The notes beneath the pieces are model-generated. The model was given only the letters and a program-made list of their open reading frames with translations, was not told the DNA's origin and did not search any database. Position numbers and translations under genes: made by a program. A DNA stretch of 64,000 nucleotides from Candidatus Phosphoribacter hodrii (GTDB lineage: Bacteria; Actinomycetota; Actinomycetes; Actinomycetales; Dermatophilaceae): the NCBI GenBank assembly GCA_016707175.1, contig JADJIB010000001.1:434001-498000 (forward strand), read 5' to 3'. Below, piece after piece: positions 1-8,356 of this stretch (positions are counted from its first letter, which is position 1; each line of letters opens with the position of its first letter).

Positions 1-1
1 C

Positions 2-412
2 TGCAACACCGGCGTCTGCGGGCCGGACGTCGACCAGGCCCTGGTCACCTTCACCGCCGACCTGGACCACGTGCGCGGCCTCGGCGTCGACATCGAACGG
101 CACAACTTGGCCAACGACCCAGCCGCATTTGCCGCCCAGCCCGCAGTGCGTGACTTCCTCAAGGTCGCTGGTTCAGCCGGGCTGCCGCTCACCCTCGTCG
201 ACGGCGTCACCGTCGCCACTGGCTCCTACCCGTCCCGCGGTCGGCTCCTGCAGCTCGCCGGGCGAGTGGACAGCGCCCCTGACTCGCCCGCTCGCGTCGA
301 CCTCGGACTCACCCCTGTGTCCGCCCCCGCCACGACCACCGGCTCGCCCGGCGACGCAGCCAGCGCGCCCGCCTCCAGCGGCGGGTGTTGCGGTGGCGGC
401 GGCTGCTGCTGA
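2..412 (+). CDS. arsD: ArsD arsenite metallochaperone, 5' end outside window
   Basis: The open frame enters from the left edge and ends at the TGA at 410-412. The visible part begins CNTGVCGPDVDQAL, the typical ArsD N-terminal segment, and continues through an ERHNLA...PAAF stretch to LPLTLVDG. The C-terminus carries two vicinal cysteine pairs (CCGGGGCC), like the paired cysteines at the end of plasmid R773 ArsD. ArsD family proteins deliver As(III) or Sb(III) to the ArsA ATPase, and the next gene 24 nt downstream is arsA, which fits. The true start and any upstream arsR lie outside the window. Confidence 0.9.
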   Translation, partial: CNTGVCGPDVDQALVTFTADLDHVRGLGVDIERHNLANDPAAFAAQPAVRDFLKVAGSAGLPLTLVDGVTVATGSYPSRGRLLQLAGRVDSAPDSPARVDLGLTPVSAPATTTGSPGDAASAPASSGGCCGGGGCC

Positions 413-436
413 CGCGCCCACACGGCATACGGCAGA

Positions 437-2731
437 ATGGTGGAGGCGAGCGCGGTGGTGACGTTCCTGGCTGACTTGCCGCGGTTCGTCTTCTTCACGG
501 GCAAGGGTGGGGTCGGCAAGACGTCGCTGGCCTGCGCGACCGCGGTGCGCCTGGCGGACAGCGGTCGGCGCGTGCTGCTCGTCAGCACCGACCCGGCCTC
601 CAACGTCGGTCAGGTCTTCGGGGTGACGATTGGCGCCCACGTCACGCTCGTTCCCGGCGTCGACGGCCTGGCCGCCATGGAGATCGACCCGCAGCAGGCC
701 GCGCAGGCCTATCGCGAACGGATCGTCGGGCCGGTCCGCGACCTGCTTCCGGCCGCCGAGATCGCCTCGATCACCGAGCAACTATCCGGCTCATGCACGA
801 CCGAGGTCGCGTCCTTCAACGAGTTCACCGCGCTGCTGGCTGATGACGCGGCCATCGCGGCATACGACCACGTGGTGTTCGACACCGCGCCGACCGGGCA
901 CACGATCCGCCTGCTGCAGCTGCCGGGCGAATGGACCGAGTTCCTCGATGCCGGCAAGGGCGACGCGTCGTGCCTGGGGCCGATGGCAGGGCTGGACCGG
1001 GCACGCTCGACCTATGCCACCGCCCTCGCGCGCCTGGCCGATCCCGGATGGACCCGGCTCGTCCTCGTCGCCCGCGCTCAGGCCTCCTCGCTTGCCGAAG
1101 CTGCACGGACCGCAACGGAACTCGCGCAACTCGGGATCACCGACCAGCACCTCGTGGTCAACGGAGTGCTCCCGTCGGACCACTCCGGCGACCGGCTCGC
1201 CGCCGCGGTCCGCGAGCGCGAATCCCGCGCCCTCGCTGCCCTGCCGCCCGCCCTTGCCGGTATGCCGTGCACCCAGGTCCCCCTGCGTGCCGACACGATC
1301 GTCGGGGTCGCCGCGGTGCGGCGACTGCTTGCTGACGAATCAGCACCGGCGGTTGGTGATCCCCAGCAGGCGCCCGCGGGCGCGGGGCTTGACCTGCCCG
1401 GGTTGGACCTGCTTGTCGATGAGCTGGCCCGCCAGGACCACGGGCTGGTCATGTGCATGGGCAAGGGTGGGGTCGGCAAAACCACGGTGGCAGCCGCTCT
1501 CGCAGTGGCCCTCGCCGACCGTGGTCACCTCGTTCACCTCACGACTACCGACCCAGCCGGGCACCTAGACGAGGCGTTAGGCACCGACCCGTCGGAGGCC
1601 GAGATCGGTGCTGGAGTCGACGTGCGGGTCGGCGCTGGAGCACGGATCATCGTGTCGCGGATCGACCCGAGAGCGGCGACCGCGGCATACCGGGAGAAGG
1701 TCCTGGCCACCAAGGGAGCCAGCCTCGACGAGGCAGGGCGGGCCCGGCTGGCCGAGGACCTGCTCTCGCCGTGCACCGAGGAAGTGGCGGTCTTCGGGCA
1801 GTTCTCGCACCTGGTCCACCAGGCGCGGCGACAGTTCGTCGTCATGGACACCGCACCGACCGGCCACACCCTGCTGCTCATGGACGCGACCGGGTCCTAC
1901 CATCGTGACGTGGTCCGCAACCTTGGGGGCCGCGGCGCGGGTGGCAGCGGGGCGGCATACACGACGCCGTTGATGCGGCTGCGCGACCCGGACCTGACCC
2001 GCGTCGTGATCGTCACCCTGCCCGACACGACGCCAGTGCTTGAGGCGGAGGCGTTGCAGGCCGATCTCAAGCGCGCCGACATCCACCCGTGGGCCTGGGT
2101 CGTCAACGCCTCGCTTGCAGCTGCGCGACCAACGTCGTCACTGCTAGCCCACCGGGCCGCTGCGGAGGCACCACACCTGGCCCGGGTCCGTGCGCTCGCG
2201 CCGCGCACCGCGGTCATTCCCGTGCTCGCCGACGAGCCTGTCGGTGTGGAACGTCTGAGATCCCTTGTCCACCAACACTATTCGAAGGACACCGTCGTGA
2301 CCGAAGCTGAGAAGACCAAGCCCTCCGTCCTGTTCGTCTGCGTCCACAACGCCGGCCGGTCTCAGATGGGCGCGGCCTACACGACGCATCTGTCTGGCGG
2401 CGCCGTCGAGGTGCGTTCGGCCGGGTCGGCCCCCGCCGAGACGATCAACCCGGCGGTCCGCGAGGCGATGCTTGAGGAGGGCATCGACATCTCGGCCGAG
2501 AAGCCCAAGATCCTCACCACCGAGGCAGTCCAGGCCTCCGACGTCGTCATCACCATGGGGTGTGGCGACACGTGCCCCTACTTCCCCGGCAAGCGCTACC
2601 TCGACTGGGTGCTCGAAGACCCGGCGGGCCAGGGCGTCGCGTCGGTGCGCCCAATCCGCGACGAGATCAAGCATCGGGTCCTGGTCCTGCTCGGTGAGCT
2701 AGGCGTCGACGCCGTGGAGCTGCCTCGGTGA
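437..2731 (+). CDS. arsA: ArsA ATPase fused to ArsC-type arsenate reductase
   Basis: One uninterrupted 764-residue frame. Residues 1 to about 610 are a double ArsA ATPase with Walker A loops GKGGVGKT at 22-29 and 342-349. DTAPTGHT signal motifs follow each loop (first at 149), and cysteines in SCTTEV, ASCLGP and SPCTEEV contexts probably bind As(III). From about residue 621 a second enzyme begins, with FVCVHNAGRSQ (Cys635) and a TMGCGDTCPYFPG segment typical of low-molecular-weight phosphatase-type arsenate reductases. The product would thus combine arsenate reduction with energising of efflux. Acr3 overlaps its stop by 4 nt. The fusion is unusual; an internal GTG at 2297 could also give free ArsC. 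Confidence 0.9.
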   Translation: MVEASAVVTFLADLPRFVFFTGKGGVGKTSLACATAVRLADSGRRVLLVSTDPASNVGQVFGVTIGAHVTLVPGVDGLAAMEIDPQQAAQAYRERIVGPVRDLLPAAEIASITEQLSGSCTTEVASFNEFTALLADDAAIAAYDHVVFDTAPTGHTIRLLQLPGEWTEFLDAGKGDASCLGPMAGLDRARSTYATALARLADPGWTRLVLVARAQASSLAEAARTATELAQLGITDQHLVVNGVLPSDHSGDRLAAAVRERESRALAALPPALAGMPCTQVPLRADTIVGVAAVRRLLADESAPAVGDPQQAPAGAGLDLPGLDLLVDELARQDHGLVMCMGKGGVGKTTVAAALAVALADRGHLVHLTTTDPAGHLDEALGTDPSEAEIGAGVDVRVGAGARIIVSRIDPRAATAAYREKVLATKGASLDEAGRARLAEDLLSPCTEEVAVFGQFSHLVHQARRQFVVMDTAPTGHTLLLMDATGSYHRDVVRNLGGRGAGGSGAAYTTPLMRLRDPDLTRVVIVTLPDTTPVLEAEALQADLKRADIHPWAWVVNASLAAARPTSSLLAHRAAAEAPHLARVRALAPRTAVIPVLADEPVGVERLRSLVHQHYSKDTVVTEAEKTKPSVLFVCVHNAGRSQMGAAYTTHLSGGAVEVRSAGSAPAETINPAVREAMLEEGIDISAEKPKILTTEAVQASDVVITMGCGDTCPYFPGKRYLDWVLEDPAGQGVASVRPIRDEIKHRVLVLLGELGVDAVELPR
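2284..2299 (+). promoter_or_regulatory. possible internal ribosome binding site and start for free ArsC
   Basis: GAAGGA at 2284-2289 lies 7 nt before an in-frame GTG at 2297, exactly at the junction between the ArsA and ArsC parts of the fusion. Initiation here would give a separate ArsC of about 144 residues. This is an inference from spacing and position only. Confidence 0.4.
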
Positions 2732-3837
2732 CCGAGCGCCCGTCGCGGGTGGCTGCCGCCGGCCAGGGGTCACAGCCTGGGTCTCCCGCTGGGCCGGCGT
2801 CGCCGGTCCGGCTGTCCCGGGTCGACCGACTGCTGCCCGTATGGATCGGGTTGGCGATGGTCGCCGGGTTGCTGCTCGGCCGGCTCGTGCCGGGGCTTGA
2901 CCGCGCCCTGGACGCGGTCAAGGTCGGTCAGACGTCACTGCCGATCGCCATCGGGTTGCTGCTCATGATGTACCCCGTCCTGGCGAAGGTCCGCTACGAC
3001 GAGATCGGTGTCGTCACCGCCGACCGGCGGATGATCGTCGCGTCCCTCGTGCTCAACTGGGTCGTGGGCCCCCTGGTGATGTTCGCGTTGGCGTGGTGGC
3101 TCCTTGGTGACCACCCGGCATACCGGACCGGGGTGATCCTCGTGGGACTGGCGCGATGCATCGCTATGGTCTTGCTCTGGAACGACCTCGCGTGCGGCGA
3201 CCGGGAGATGGCCGCGGTCTTGGTGGCCCTCAACGCGGTGTTCCAGGTGCTCGCCTATGCCGTGCTGGGCTACTTCTATCTCCAGGTGCTCCCCGGGTGG
3301 CTGGGGCTGGAGCAAGCCGCGCTTGAGGTCTCGATGTGGGGCATCGCCTCGATCGTGCTCGTCTTCCTCGGCATCCCCCTCGTCGCCGGCTGGCTGACCC
3401 GCTGGTGGGGCGAGCGGTCGCGCGGGCGGGCCTGGTATGAGGGCACGTTCCTCCCGCGGATCGGGCCGGTCGCGCTCTACGGGCTGCTGTTCACCGTCGT
3501 CGTCCTGTTCGCGTTGCAGGGGCACACGATCACCTCGGAGCCGCTCGCGGTGGCCCGGATCTCGCTGCCGCTGCTCGGCTACTTCGCGGTGATGTGGGTG
3601 TTGGGGTATGCCGTGGGGCGGCTGTTCGGGCTGACCTATGCCCGCACGACGACGATGGCCTTCACGGCGGCCAGCAACGACTTCGAATTGGCCATCGCCG
3701 TTGCCATCGGGGTGTTCGGGGTGGTATCCGGCCAGGCCTTGGCCGGAGTGGTCGGGCCGCTGATCGAAGTGCCCGTCCTCGTCGGTCTGGTCTACGTCGC
3801 ACTCTGGTTGCGCGAGCGCGTGCAGTGGCCGGCGTGA
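2728..3837 (+). CDS. acr3: Acr3-family arsenite efflux permease
   Basis: A 369-residue membrane protein with about ten hydrophobic segments. It contains the Acr3 signature region GLARCIAMVLLWNDLACGD, whose first cysteine matches the conserved functional cysteine of the BART-superfamily Acr3 carriers. The last helices carry the FTAASNDFELAIAVAIGVFG segment typical of the family. It exports As(OH)3 and may be coupled to the ArsA part of the preceding gene. GTG start at 2728 overlaps the arsA-arsC stop in GTGA, indicating translational coupling. Order arsD, arsA-arsC, acr3 makes a compact resistance operon. Confidence 0.93.
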   Translation: MTERPSRVAAAGQGSQPGSPAGPASPVRLSRVDRLLPVWIGLAMVAGLLLGRLVPGLDRALDAVKVGQTSLPIAIGLLLMMYPVLAKVRYDEIGVVTADRRMIVASLVLNWVVGPLVMFALAWWLLGDHPAYRTGVILVGLARCIAMVLLWNDLACGDREMAAVLVALNAVFQVLAYAVLGYFYLQVLPGWLGLEQAALEVSMWGIASIVLVFLGIPLVAGWLTRWWGERSRGRAWYEGTFLPRIGPVALYGLLFTVVVLFALQGHTITSEPLAVARISLPLLGYFAVMWVLGYAVGRLFGLTYARTTTMAFTAASNDFELAIAVAIGVFGVVSGQALAGVVGPLIEVPVLVGLVYVALWLRERVQWPA

Positions 3838-3903
3838 CCACCCGCCTCGGCGTGCGTCACATCGGCGACCACCCGGCATACCGGGGCGGGTAAGTTCTGC
3901 GAC

Positions 3904-4581
3904 GTGACCGCACGGCCGCTGGCGCAGCTCGTCCACCCGTCCTGGGGTGCCGCGCTCGCGCCGCTGGAGCCGACCGTCACCGCGCTTGGGGCCTTCCTGC
4001 GCGATGAGGTCGCGGCGGGGCGGGGCTATCTGCCGGCCGGCGAGCACGTGCTTCGGGCGTTCGGGCAACCGCTCGATGCGGTCCGGGTGCTCGTCGTCGG
4101 CCAAGACCCCTATCCCACGCCCGGGCACCCCGTGGGTCTGAGCTTCTCGGTCGCTCCCGACGTGCGCCCGCTGCCGCCGAGCCTGGTCAACATCTTCACC
4201 GAGTTGGGCACCGACCTGGGGCTGCCTCGGCCAAACACCGGCGACCTCACCCCGTGGGCCGAGCGAGGTGTGCTCCTGCTCAACCGCGTGTTGACGGTCG
4301 GGCCCGGTCGGCCGGGCAGCCACCGCGGACGCGGCTGGGAGGACGTCACCGCGGCCGCCATCGACGCCCTCGTCGCCCGCGGCGGTCCTCTCGTCGCGAT
4401 CCTCTGGGGACGGGACGCTCGGGCGCTCGCCCCGAGCCTGGGGAGTGTCGCTCGGATCGAGAGCGCCCACCCGTCGCCGTTGTCGGCGCGCTCCGGGTTT
4501 TTCGGGTCGCGGCCGTTCAGCCGGGCCAACGACCTGCTCGTGCGGCAAGGCGCCGCCCCGATCGACTGGTGCCTGCCATGA
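3904..4581 (+). CDS. ung: uracil-DNA glycosylase, family 1
   Basis: A 225-residue protein with the water-activating motif [18 protein letters not shown] near residue 67 and the C-terminal DNA-intercalation motif [18 protein letters not shown]. Both define family-1 UDG, which removes uracil from DNA as the first step of base excision repair. GTG start at 3904 is chosen because the family's N-terminus begins a few residues before the first conserved helix. The gene stands alone between the arsenic operon and the beta-oxidation genes, 66 nt after acr3. Confidence 0.95.
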   Translation: MTARPLAQLVHPSWGAALAPLEPTVTALGAFLRDEVAAGRGYLPAGEHVLRAFGQPLDAVRVLVVGQDPYPTPGHPVGLSFSVAPDVRPLPPSLVNIFTELGTDLGLPRPNTGDLTPWAERGVLLLNRVLTVGPGRPGSHRGRGWEDVTAAAIDALVARGGPLVAILWGRDARALAPSLGSVARIESAHPSPLSARSGFFGSRPFSRANDLLVRQGAAPIDWCLP

Positions 4582-4650
4582 GCCGCCCCTCGTGTCGCCT
4601 GTCCACCCGTGGTTCCGTCATCCCACCGCTTCGTCACGGAGGTTTCCGCA

Positions 4651-5838
4651 ATGCCTGACGTGTTCCTTTACGACGCCGTGCGCACGCCCTTCGGCCGGTA
4701 TGCCGGTGCGCTGGCTGGGGTGCGCCCCGACGACCTCGGCGCACTGGTCATCCGCGAGACGGTGCGGCGGGCGCTTTCTCTGGAGGCCGAGCGCATCGAC
4801 GAGATCGTCTTTGGCTGTGCCAACGGCGCCGGCGAGGACAACCGCAACGTCGGGCGCATGTCGGGGTTGCTGGCCGGGGTGCCGACGTCGGTGCCGGCGA
4901 CCACCATCAACCGGTTGTGCGGGTCGAGCCTCGATGCCGCGATCGTGGCTTCTCGGCAGATCGCGGTAGGCGAGGCCGACGTCGTCGTCGTCGGCGGGGT
5001 CGAATCGATGAGCCGGGCGCCGTGGGTGCTGCCCAAGACCGAACGCCCCTATCCCGCAGGCGGATTGGAGCTCGCCTCGACGACCTTGGGGTGGCGGCTG
5101 GTCAACAAGCTCATGCCCAAGGAGTGGACGGTCTCGCTCGGCGAGGCGACCGAGCAGTTGCGCGAGAAGTATGCCGTGACCCGCGAGCGTCAGGACGAGT
5201 TCGCCGCCCGGTCGCACCGGCTCGCCGACGAGGCGTGGACGAGCGGGTTCTATGCCGACCAGGTGGTCGCTGTGCCGGGGGTGGCGCTGGACCGGGACGA
5301 GTCGATCCGCCCCGAGACGACCGTCGAGAAACTGGCCGGGCTCAAGCCGTCGTTCCGTTCCCCCGAGGCCGGGACCGTGACGGCAGGCAACGCCTCGCCG
5401 CTCAATGACGGTGCGTCCGCTGCCTTGTTGGGCTCGGCCAAGGCGGACGCGCTCACCGGGCTCACGCCTGTCGCCCGGATCGCGGGGCGAGGGGCTGCCG
5501 CCAACGATCCGCAGTTCTTCGGCTTCGCCCCCGTCGAGGCGGCCAACCTGGCGCTTGCCCGGGCGGGCATCACGTGGGGCGACGTGGACGCCGTCGAGCT
5601 CAACGAGGCCTTCGCTGCTCAGGCCCTGGCCTGCGTCGATGCCTGGGGCATCGATCCCGAGATCGTCAACCGGCACGGCGGCGCTATCGCGATCGGCCAC
5701 CCGCTTGGCGCGTCGGGCGCGCGGATCCTCGGCACCCTGGCCCGGTCACTGCAGATCAGTGGCGGTCGCTGGGGCGTGGCCGCCATCTGCATCGGCGTCG
5801 GCCAAGGCCTGGCCGTCGTCCTCGAAAACGTCTCCTGA
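4651..5838 (+). CDS. thiolase (acetyl-CoA C-acyltransferase)
   Basis: A 395-residue thiolase. The nucleophile Cys90 lies in NRLCGSSLDA; NEAFAAQAL and GGAIAIGHPLGASGARI carry the catalytic His, and CIGVGQG near the end carries the second Cys. The enzyme cleaves 3-ketoacyl-CoA or condenses acyl-CoAs. The ATG at 4651 is preferred over an upstream in-frame GTG at 4609 because GGAGGT lies at 4638-4643 with 7-nt spacing. Together with the acyl-CoA dehydrogenase and SDR downstream it forms a beta-oxidation-type set; the substrate cannot be read from sequence. It most resembles FadA/PcaF-type thiolases. Confidence 0.9.
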   Translation: MPDVFLYDAVRTPFGRYAGALAGVRPDDLGALVIRETVRRALSLEAERIDEIVFGCANGAGEDNRNVGRMSGLLAGVPTSVPATTINRLCGSSLDAAIVASRQIAVGEADVVVVGGVESMSRAPWVLPKTERPYPAGGLELASTTLGWRLVNKLMPKEWTVSLGEATEQLREKYAVTRERQDEFAARSHRLADEAWTSGFYADQVVAVPGVALDRDESIRPETTVEKLAGLKPSFRSPEAGTVTAGNASPLNDGASAALLGSAKADALTGLTPVARIAGRGAAANDPQFFGFAPVEAANLALARAGITWGDVDAVELNEAFAAQALACVDAWGIDPEIVNRHGGAIAIGHPLGASGARILGTLARSLQISGGRWGVAAICIGVGQGLAVVLENVS

Positions 5839-5890
5839 CCCCCGCCCCAACTCACCCCTACTCACCCCCGCACCCCCCAACCCACCCCGT

Positions 5891-5971
5891 GGAGTAACCG
5901 CTTCGATGTTGGCGATTCGACGGTTTGGGGCCGAGAAGGCGTGGAATCGCCAACACTCAACCGGTTACTCC
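5891..5971. repeat. imperfect inverted repeat, 28-nt arms
   Basis: Left arm 5891-5918 and right arm 5944-5971 are reverse complements apart from a few central mismatches. Outer GGAGTAACCG pairs with CGGTTACTCC, and inner TGTTGGCGATTC pairs with GAATCGCCAACA, around a 25-nt loop. It lies between the thiolase and acyl-CoA dehydrogenase genes, after a C-rich tract, and has no T run. It may be a structured spacer, a protein site or a small dispersed element; only one copy was noticed. Confidence 0.7.
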
Positions 5972-6031
5972 GGGGAGGGGGACTGGCGGGCTGGGGGGAC
6001 AGATGCTTGGACGTCCTAGTATTCTCGGGCC

Positions 6032-7186
6032 ATGGCAGCAACGAGGCTGATGCCGTCGGACGAGTCCCGCGCGCTCATCGAGATGACCCGGGAGGTATGC
6101 CGCAAAGAGCTGGCTCCGCGGGTGGACGCCTTCGAACGTGAGGGCGGTTTCCCCGAGCACGCCTTCCGCACCCTGGGGGCCCTCGGCCTGCTGTCCCTGC
6201 CCTACCCCGAGGAATTCGGTGGTGGCGGCCAGCCCTATGAGGTCTATCTCCAAGTCGTTGAGGAGATCGCCACCGTGTGGATGTCGGTCGCCGTCGGCGT
6301 CAGCGTGCACGCCCTCACCTGCTACCCGGTTGCCGAATATGGCACCGACGAGCAGCGCAACGCCTTCCTGCCCGACATGCTCAGCGGCGACTGGCTCGGC
6401 GGCTATTGCCTCTCCGAACCCGACTCCGGATCGGACGTCGGATCGATGACGACCGAAGCGACCCGCGCCGACGACGGCGGCTGGACCCTCAACGGCACCA
6501 AGGCGTGGATCTCGCACGCGGCCCACGCCAACTACTACACGACCTTCGCCCGCATCCCCGACCTCGGCGCCAAGGGCATCACCTGCTTCCTCGTCCCCGA
6601 CGGCACACCCGGCCTGTCGTTCGGCAAGCCCGAGGACAAGATGGGCCTGCACGGCGATCCGGTGGCCCAGGTCGTCTTCGATAACGTCCACCTCGACCCC
6701 GACCGACGCATCGGCGCCGAAGGACAAGGCATGGCGATCGCCCTGCACGCCCTCGACAACGGTCGGCTCGGCATCGCCGCCGCCGCGACCGGCCTGGCCC
6801 AGTCCGCGCTCGACGCGGCGACGGCATACGCGATGGAACGGCGCCAGTTCGGCAAGGCGATCATCGAGTTCCAAGGCCTCGCCTTCCTCCTGGCCGACAT
6901 GGAGGCCGCGGTGACGTCCGCGCGGGCGGCATACCTGTATGCCGCGCGCCTCAAGGACGCGGGCCGGCCCTACACGAAGGAGGCGTCGGTCGCGAAGCTC
7001 GTGGCGACCGACGCGGCGATGAAGGTGACCACCGACGCTGTCCAGGTCTTCGGCGGCTACGGTTACACCCGCGACTTCCCGGTCGAGCGCTACATGCGCG
7101 AGGCCAAGGTCACCCAGATCTTCGAAGGCACCAACCAGATCCAGCGGCTGGTCATCTCCCGCCAGCTGCAACGCGAGAGAGGCTGA
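6032..7186 (+). CDS. acyl-CoA dehydrogenase
   Basis: A 384-residue flavoprotein with the ACAD signatures [15 protein letters not shown] (FAD and acyl-CoA binding) and, near the C-terminus, [19 protein letters not shown] followed by [17 protein letters not shown]. The Glu of EGTNQIQ corresponds to the catalytic base of short and medium-chain ACADs. It would introduce the 2,3 double bond in acyl-CoA and pass electrons to ETF. The ATG at 6032 gives the usual N-terminus. It lies 8 nt before an SDR gene and downstream of a thiolase, so the three probably act on one acyl-CoA. Confidence 0.92.
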   Translation: MAATRLMPSDESRALIEMTREVCRKELAPRVDAFEREGGFPEHAFRTLGALGLLSLPYPEEFGGGGQPYEVYLQVVEEIATVWMSVAVGVSVHALTCYPVAEYGTDEQRNAFLPDMLSGDWLGGYCLSEPDSGSDVGSMTTEATRADDGGWTLNGTKAWISHAAHANYYTTFARIPDLGAKGITCFLVPDGTPGLSFGKPEDKMGLHGDPVAQVVFDNVHLDPDRRIGAEGQGMAIALHALDNGRLGIAAAATGLAQSALDAATAYAMERRQFGKAIIEFQGLAFLLADMEAAVTSARAAYLYAARLKDAGRPYTKEASVAKLVATDAAMKVTTDAVQVFGGYGYTRDFPVERYMREAKVTQIFEGTNQIQRLVISRQLQRERG

Positions 7187-7193
7187 GCCCAGC

Positions 7194-7958
7194 ATGCGGA
7201 TCACCGACTCCACCGTCGCCCTCGTCACCGGTGGCGCGTCCGGCCTGGGTGGCGCGGCCGTCCGACGCCTGGTCGCCGACGGCGCCAAGGCCGTCGTCCT
7301 CGACCTGCCCAGCTCACCCGGCGAGGCGTTTGCGGCCGAACTCGGCGACTCGGTCCGCTTCGTGCCCACCGACGTCCGTGACGAAGCCCAAGTGCAGGCT
7401 GCGGTCGACACCGCGCGCGAGCTCGGCGAGCTGCGGATCGCGGTCAACTGCGCCGGTGTCGCCACCCCCGGCCGGGTCATCGGCCGCGGCGGCCCGCTCC
7501 CCCTGGACTCCTTCCGCACCGTCGTCGAGATCAACCTCATCGGCACCTTCAACGTCCTGCGCCTGGCCGCCAACGCGATGCTCGCCAACGAGCCCGTCGA
7601 CGGCGACCGCGGGGTGGTCGTCATGACCGCGAGCATCGCCGCCTACGACGGTCAGGTCGGTCAGGCGGCGTATGCCGCGAGCAAGGGCGGCATCGTCGGC
7701 CTCACCCTGTCGGCGGCAAGGGACTTGGCAGACAAGGCGATTCGCGTCGTCACCGTCGCACCGGGCACCTTCGAGACGCCGATGATGGCCGGCCTGCCCG
7801 GGGAGACCAAGGCGATCCTCGAGAAGCAGGTCCCGCACCCCTCGCGGCTGGGCAACCCGGCCGAGTATGCCGCCCTCGTCCGCCACATCGTCGAGAACCC
7901 CATGCTCAACGGCGAGGTCATCCGGCTCGACGGCGCCCTGCGGATGCCCCCTCGCTGA
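7194..7958 (+). CDS. SDR oxidoreductase, 3-hydroxyacyl-CoA dehydrogenase type 2-like
   Basis: A 254-residue short-chain dehydrogenase. TGGASGLG near residue 13 is the cofactor loop and DLPSS after beta-2 favours NAD(H). [10 protein letters not shown] resembles 17-beta-HSD10 (type II 3-hydroxyacyl-CoA dehydrogenase), and the catalytic set is S in TASIAA with [21 protein letters not shown] is also typical of that branch. It probably oxidises 3-hydroxyacyl-CoA, perhaps branched 2-methyl-3-hydroxybutyryl-CoA, to complete the pathway with the neighbouring ACAD and thiolase. ATG 7194 follows the dehydrogenase stop by 7 nt. Confidence 0.88.
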   Translation: MRITDSTVALVTGGASGLGGAAVRRLVADGAKAVVLDLPSSPGEAFAAELGDSVRFVPTDVRDEAQVQAAVDTARELGELRIAVNCAGVATPGRVIGRGGPLPLDSFRTVVEINLIGTFNVLRLAANAMLANEPVDGDRGVVVMTASIAAYDGQVGQAAYAASKGGIVGLTLSAARDLADKAIRVVTVAPGTFETPMMAGLPGETKAILEKQVPHPSRLGNPAEYAALVRHIVENPMLNGEVIRLDGALRMPPR

Positions 7959-8065
7959 CCCGACCGAACGGCATACCTGCGCGTGTCGAGGCGACACGCC
8001 GAGAAGGCGCAAAATTCTTCAGAAGTCACCCCGCCGGACCCCTTGCGCGGGCCGTCGGGACGGCG

Positions 8066-8275
8066 TAGACCTATCCCTACGCAGAAGCCGAAAGGCGGAA
8101 GCGGTCGGACGGCAAACGAGGTTCCACGCCGCGGGAGCAATCCCCGGGAGCAATCCCAAGCGGGCCGGTAGGACGACACCGGAGGATCAGGCGCGCTGGA
8201 CGAGTTCGAGTCGGCGTCACGGCACGGACGCACGAGGCCCCACCAACTCATACTTGGTGGGGCCTCACCCTTTTT
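8066..8275 (+). ncRNA. candidate small RNA or long structured 3' region
   Basis: Gap 7959-8356 contains no convincing protein gene. TTGCGC at 8043-8048 and TAGACC at 8066-8071 are 17 nt apart, like a weak promoter. Downstream come small hairpins (GCGTAG/CTACGC; GCCGAAAGGC), a duplicated GGGAGCAATCCC unit near 8128-8152, and a strong terminator ending at 8275. The pattern suggests a transcript of about 200 nt. I do not recognise it as tmRNA, SRP RNA, RNase P or a known riboswitch. It could equally be the 3' UTR of the SDR gene. The 5' end is a guess. Confidence 0.35.
8234..8275 (+). terminator. strong intrinsic terminator
   Basis: A perfect 13-bp stem, GAGGCCCCACCAA (8234-8246) with TTGGTGGGGCCTC (8254-8266), has a 7-nt loop and is followed by CACCC and five Ts at 8271-8275. 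The T run is on the + strand only, so it ends rightward transcription before the convergent cobT gene. Confidence 0.92.
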
Positions 8276-8356
8276 ACCGCGCCACAGCCCGCGAGAGTGG
8301 GACTTCGGTCCGGCGTGTCACGAGAATCACCCCGGCCAGCCCGCACCCCGCGAGGG

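Noticed and set aside
2935..4548. Long minus-strand open frame of 537 residues opposite acr3 and ung
   Set aside because: It is rich in Arg, Pro, Asp, Gln and His, has no family match and covers two well-recognised genes; it is a GC-bias shadow.
8066..8275. Cobalamin riboswitch for the cob genes
   Set aside because: It is on the wrong strand and side for cobT and cobU and lacks the B12-box and kissing-loop sequences.
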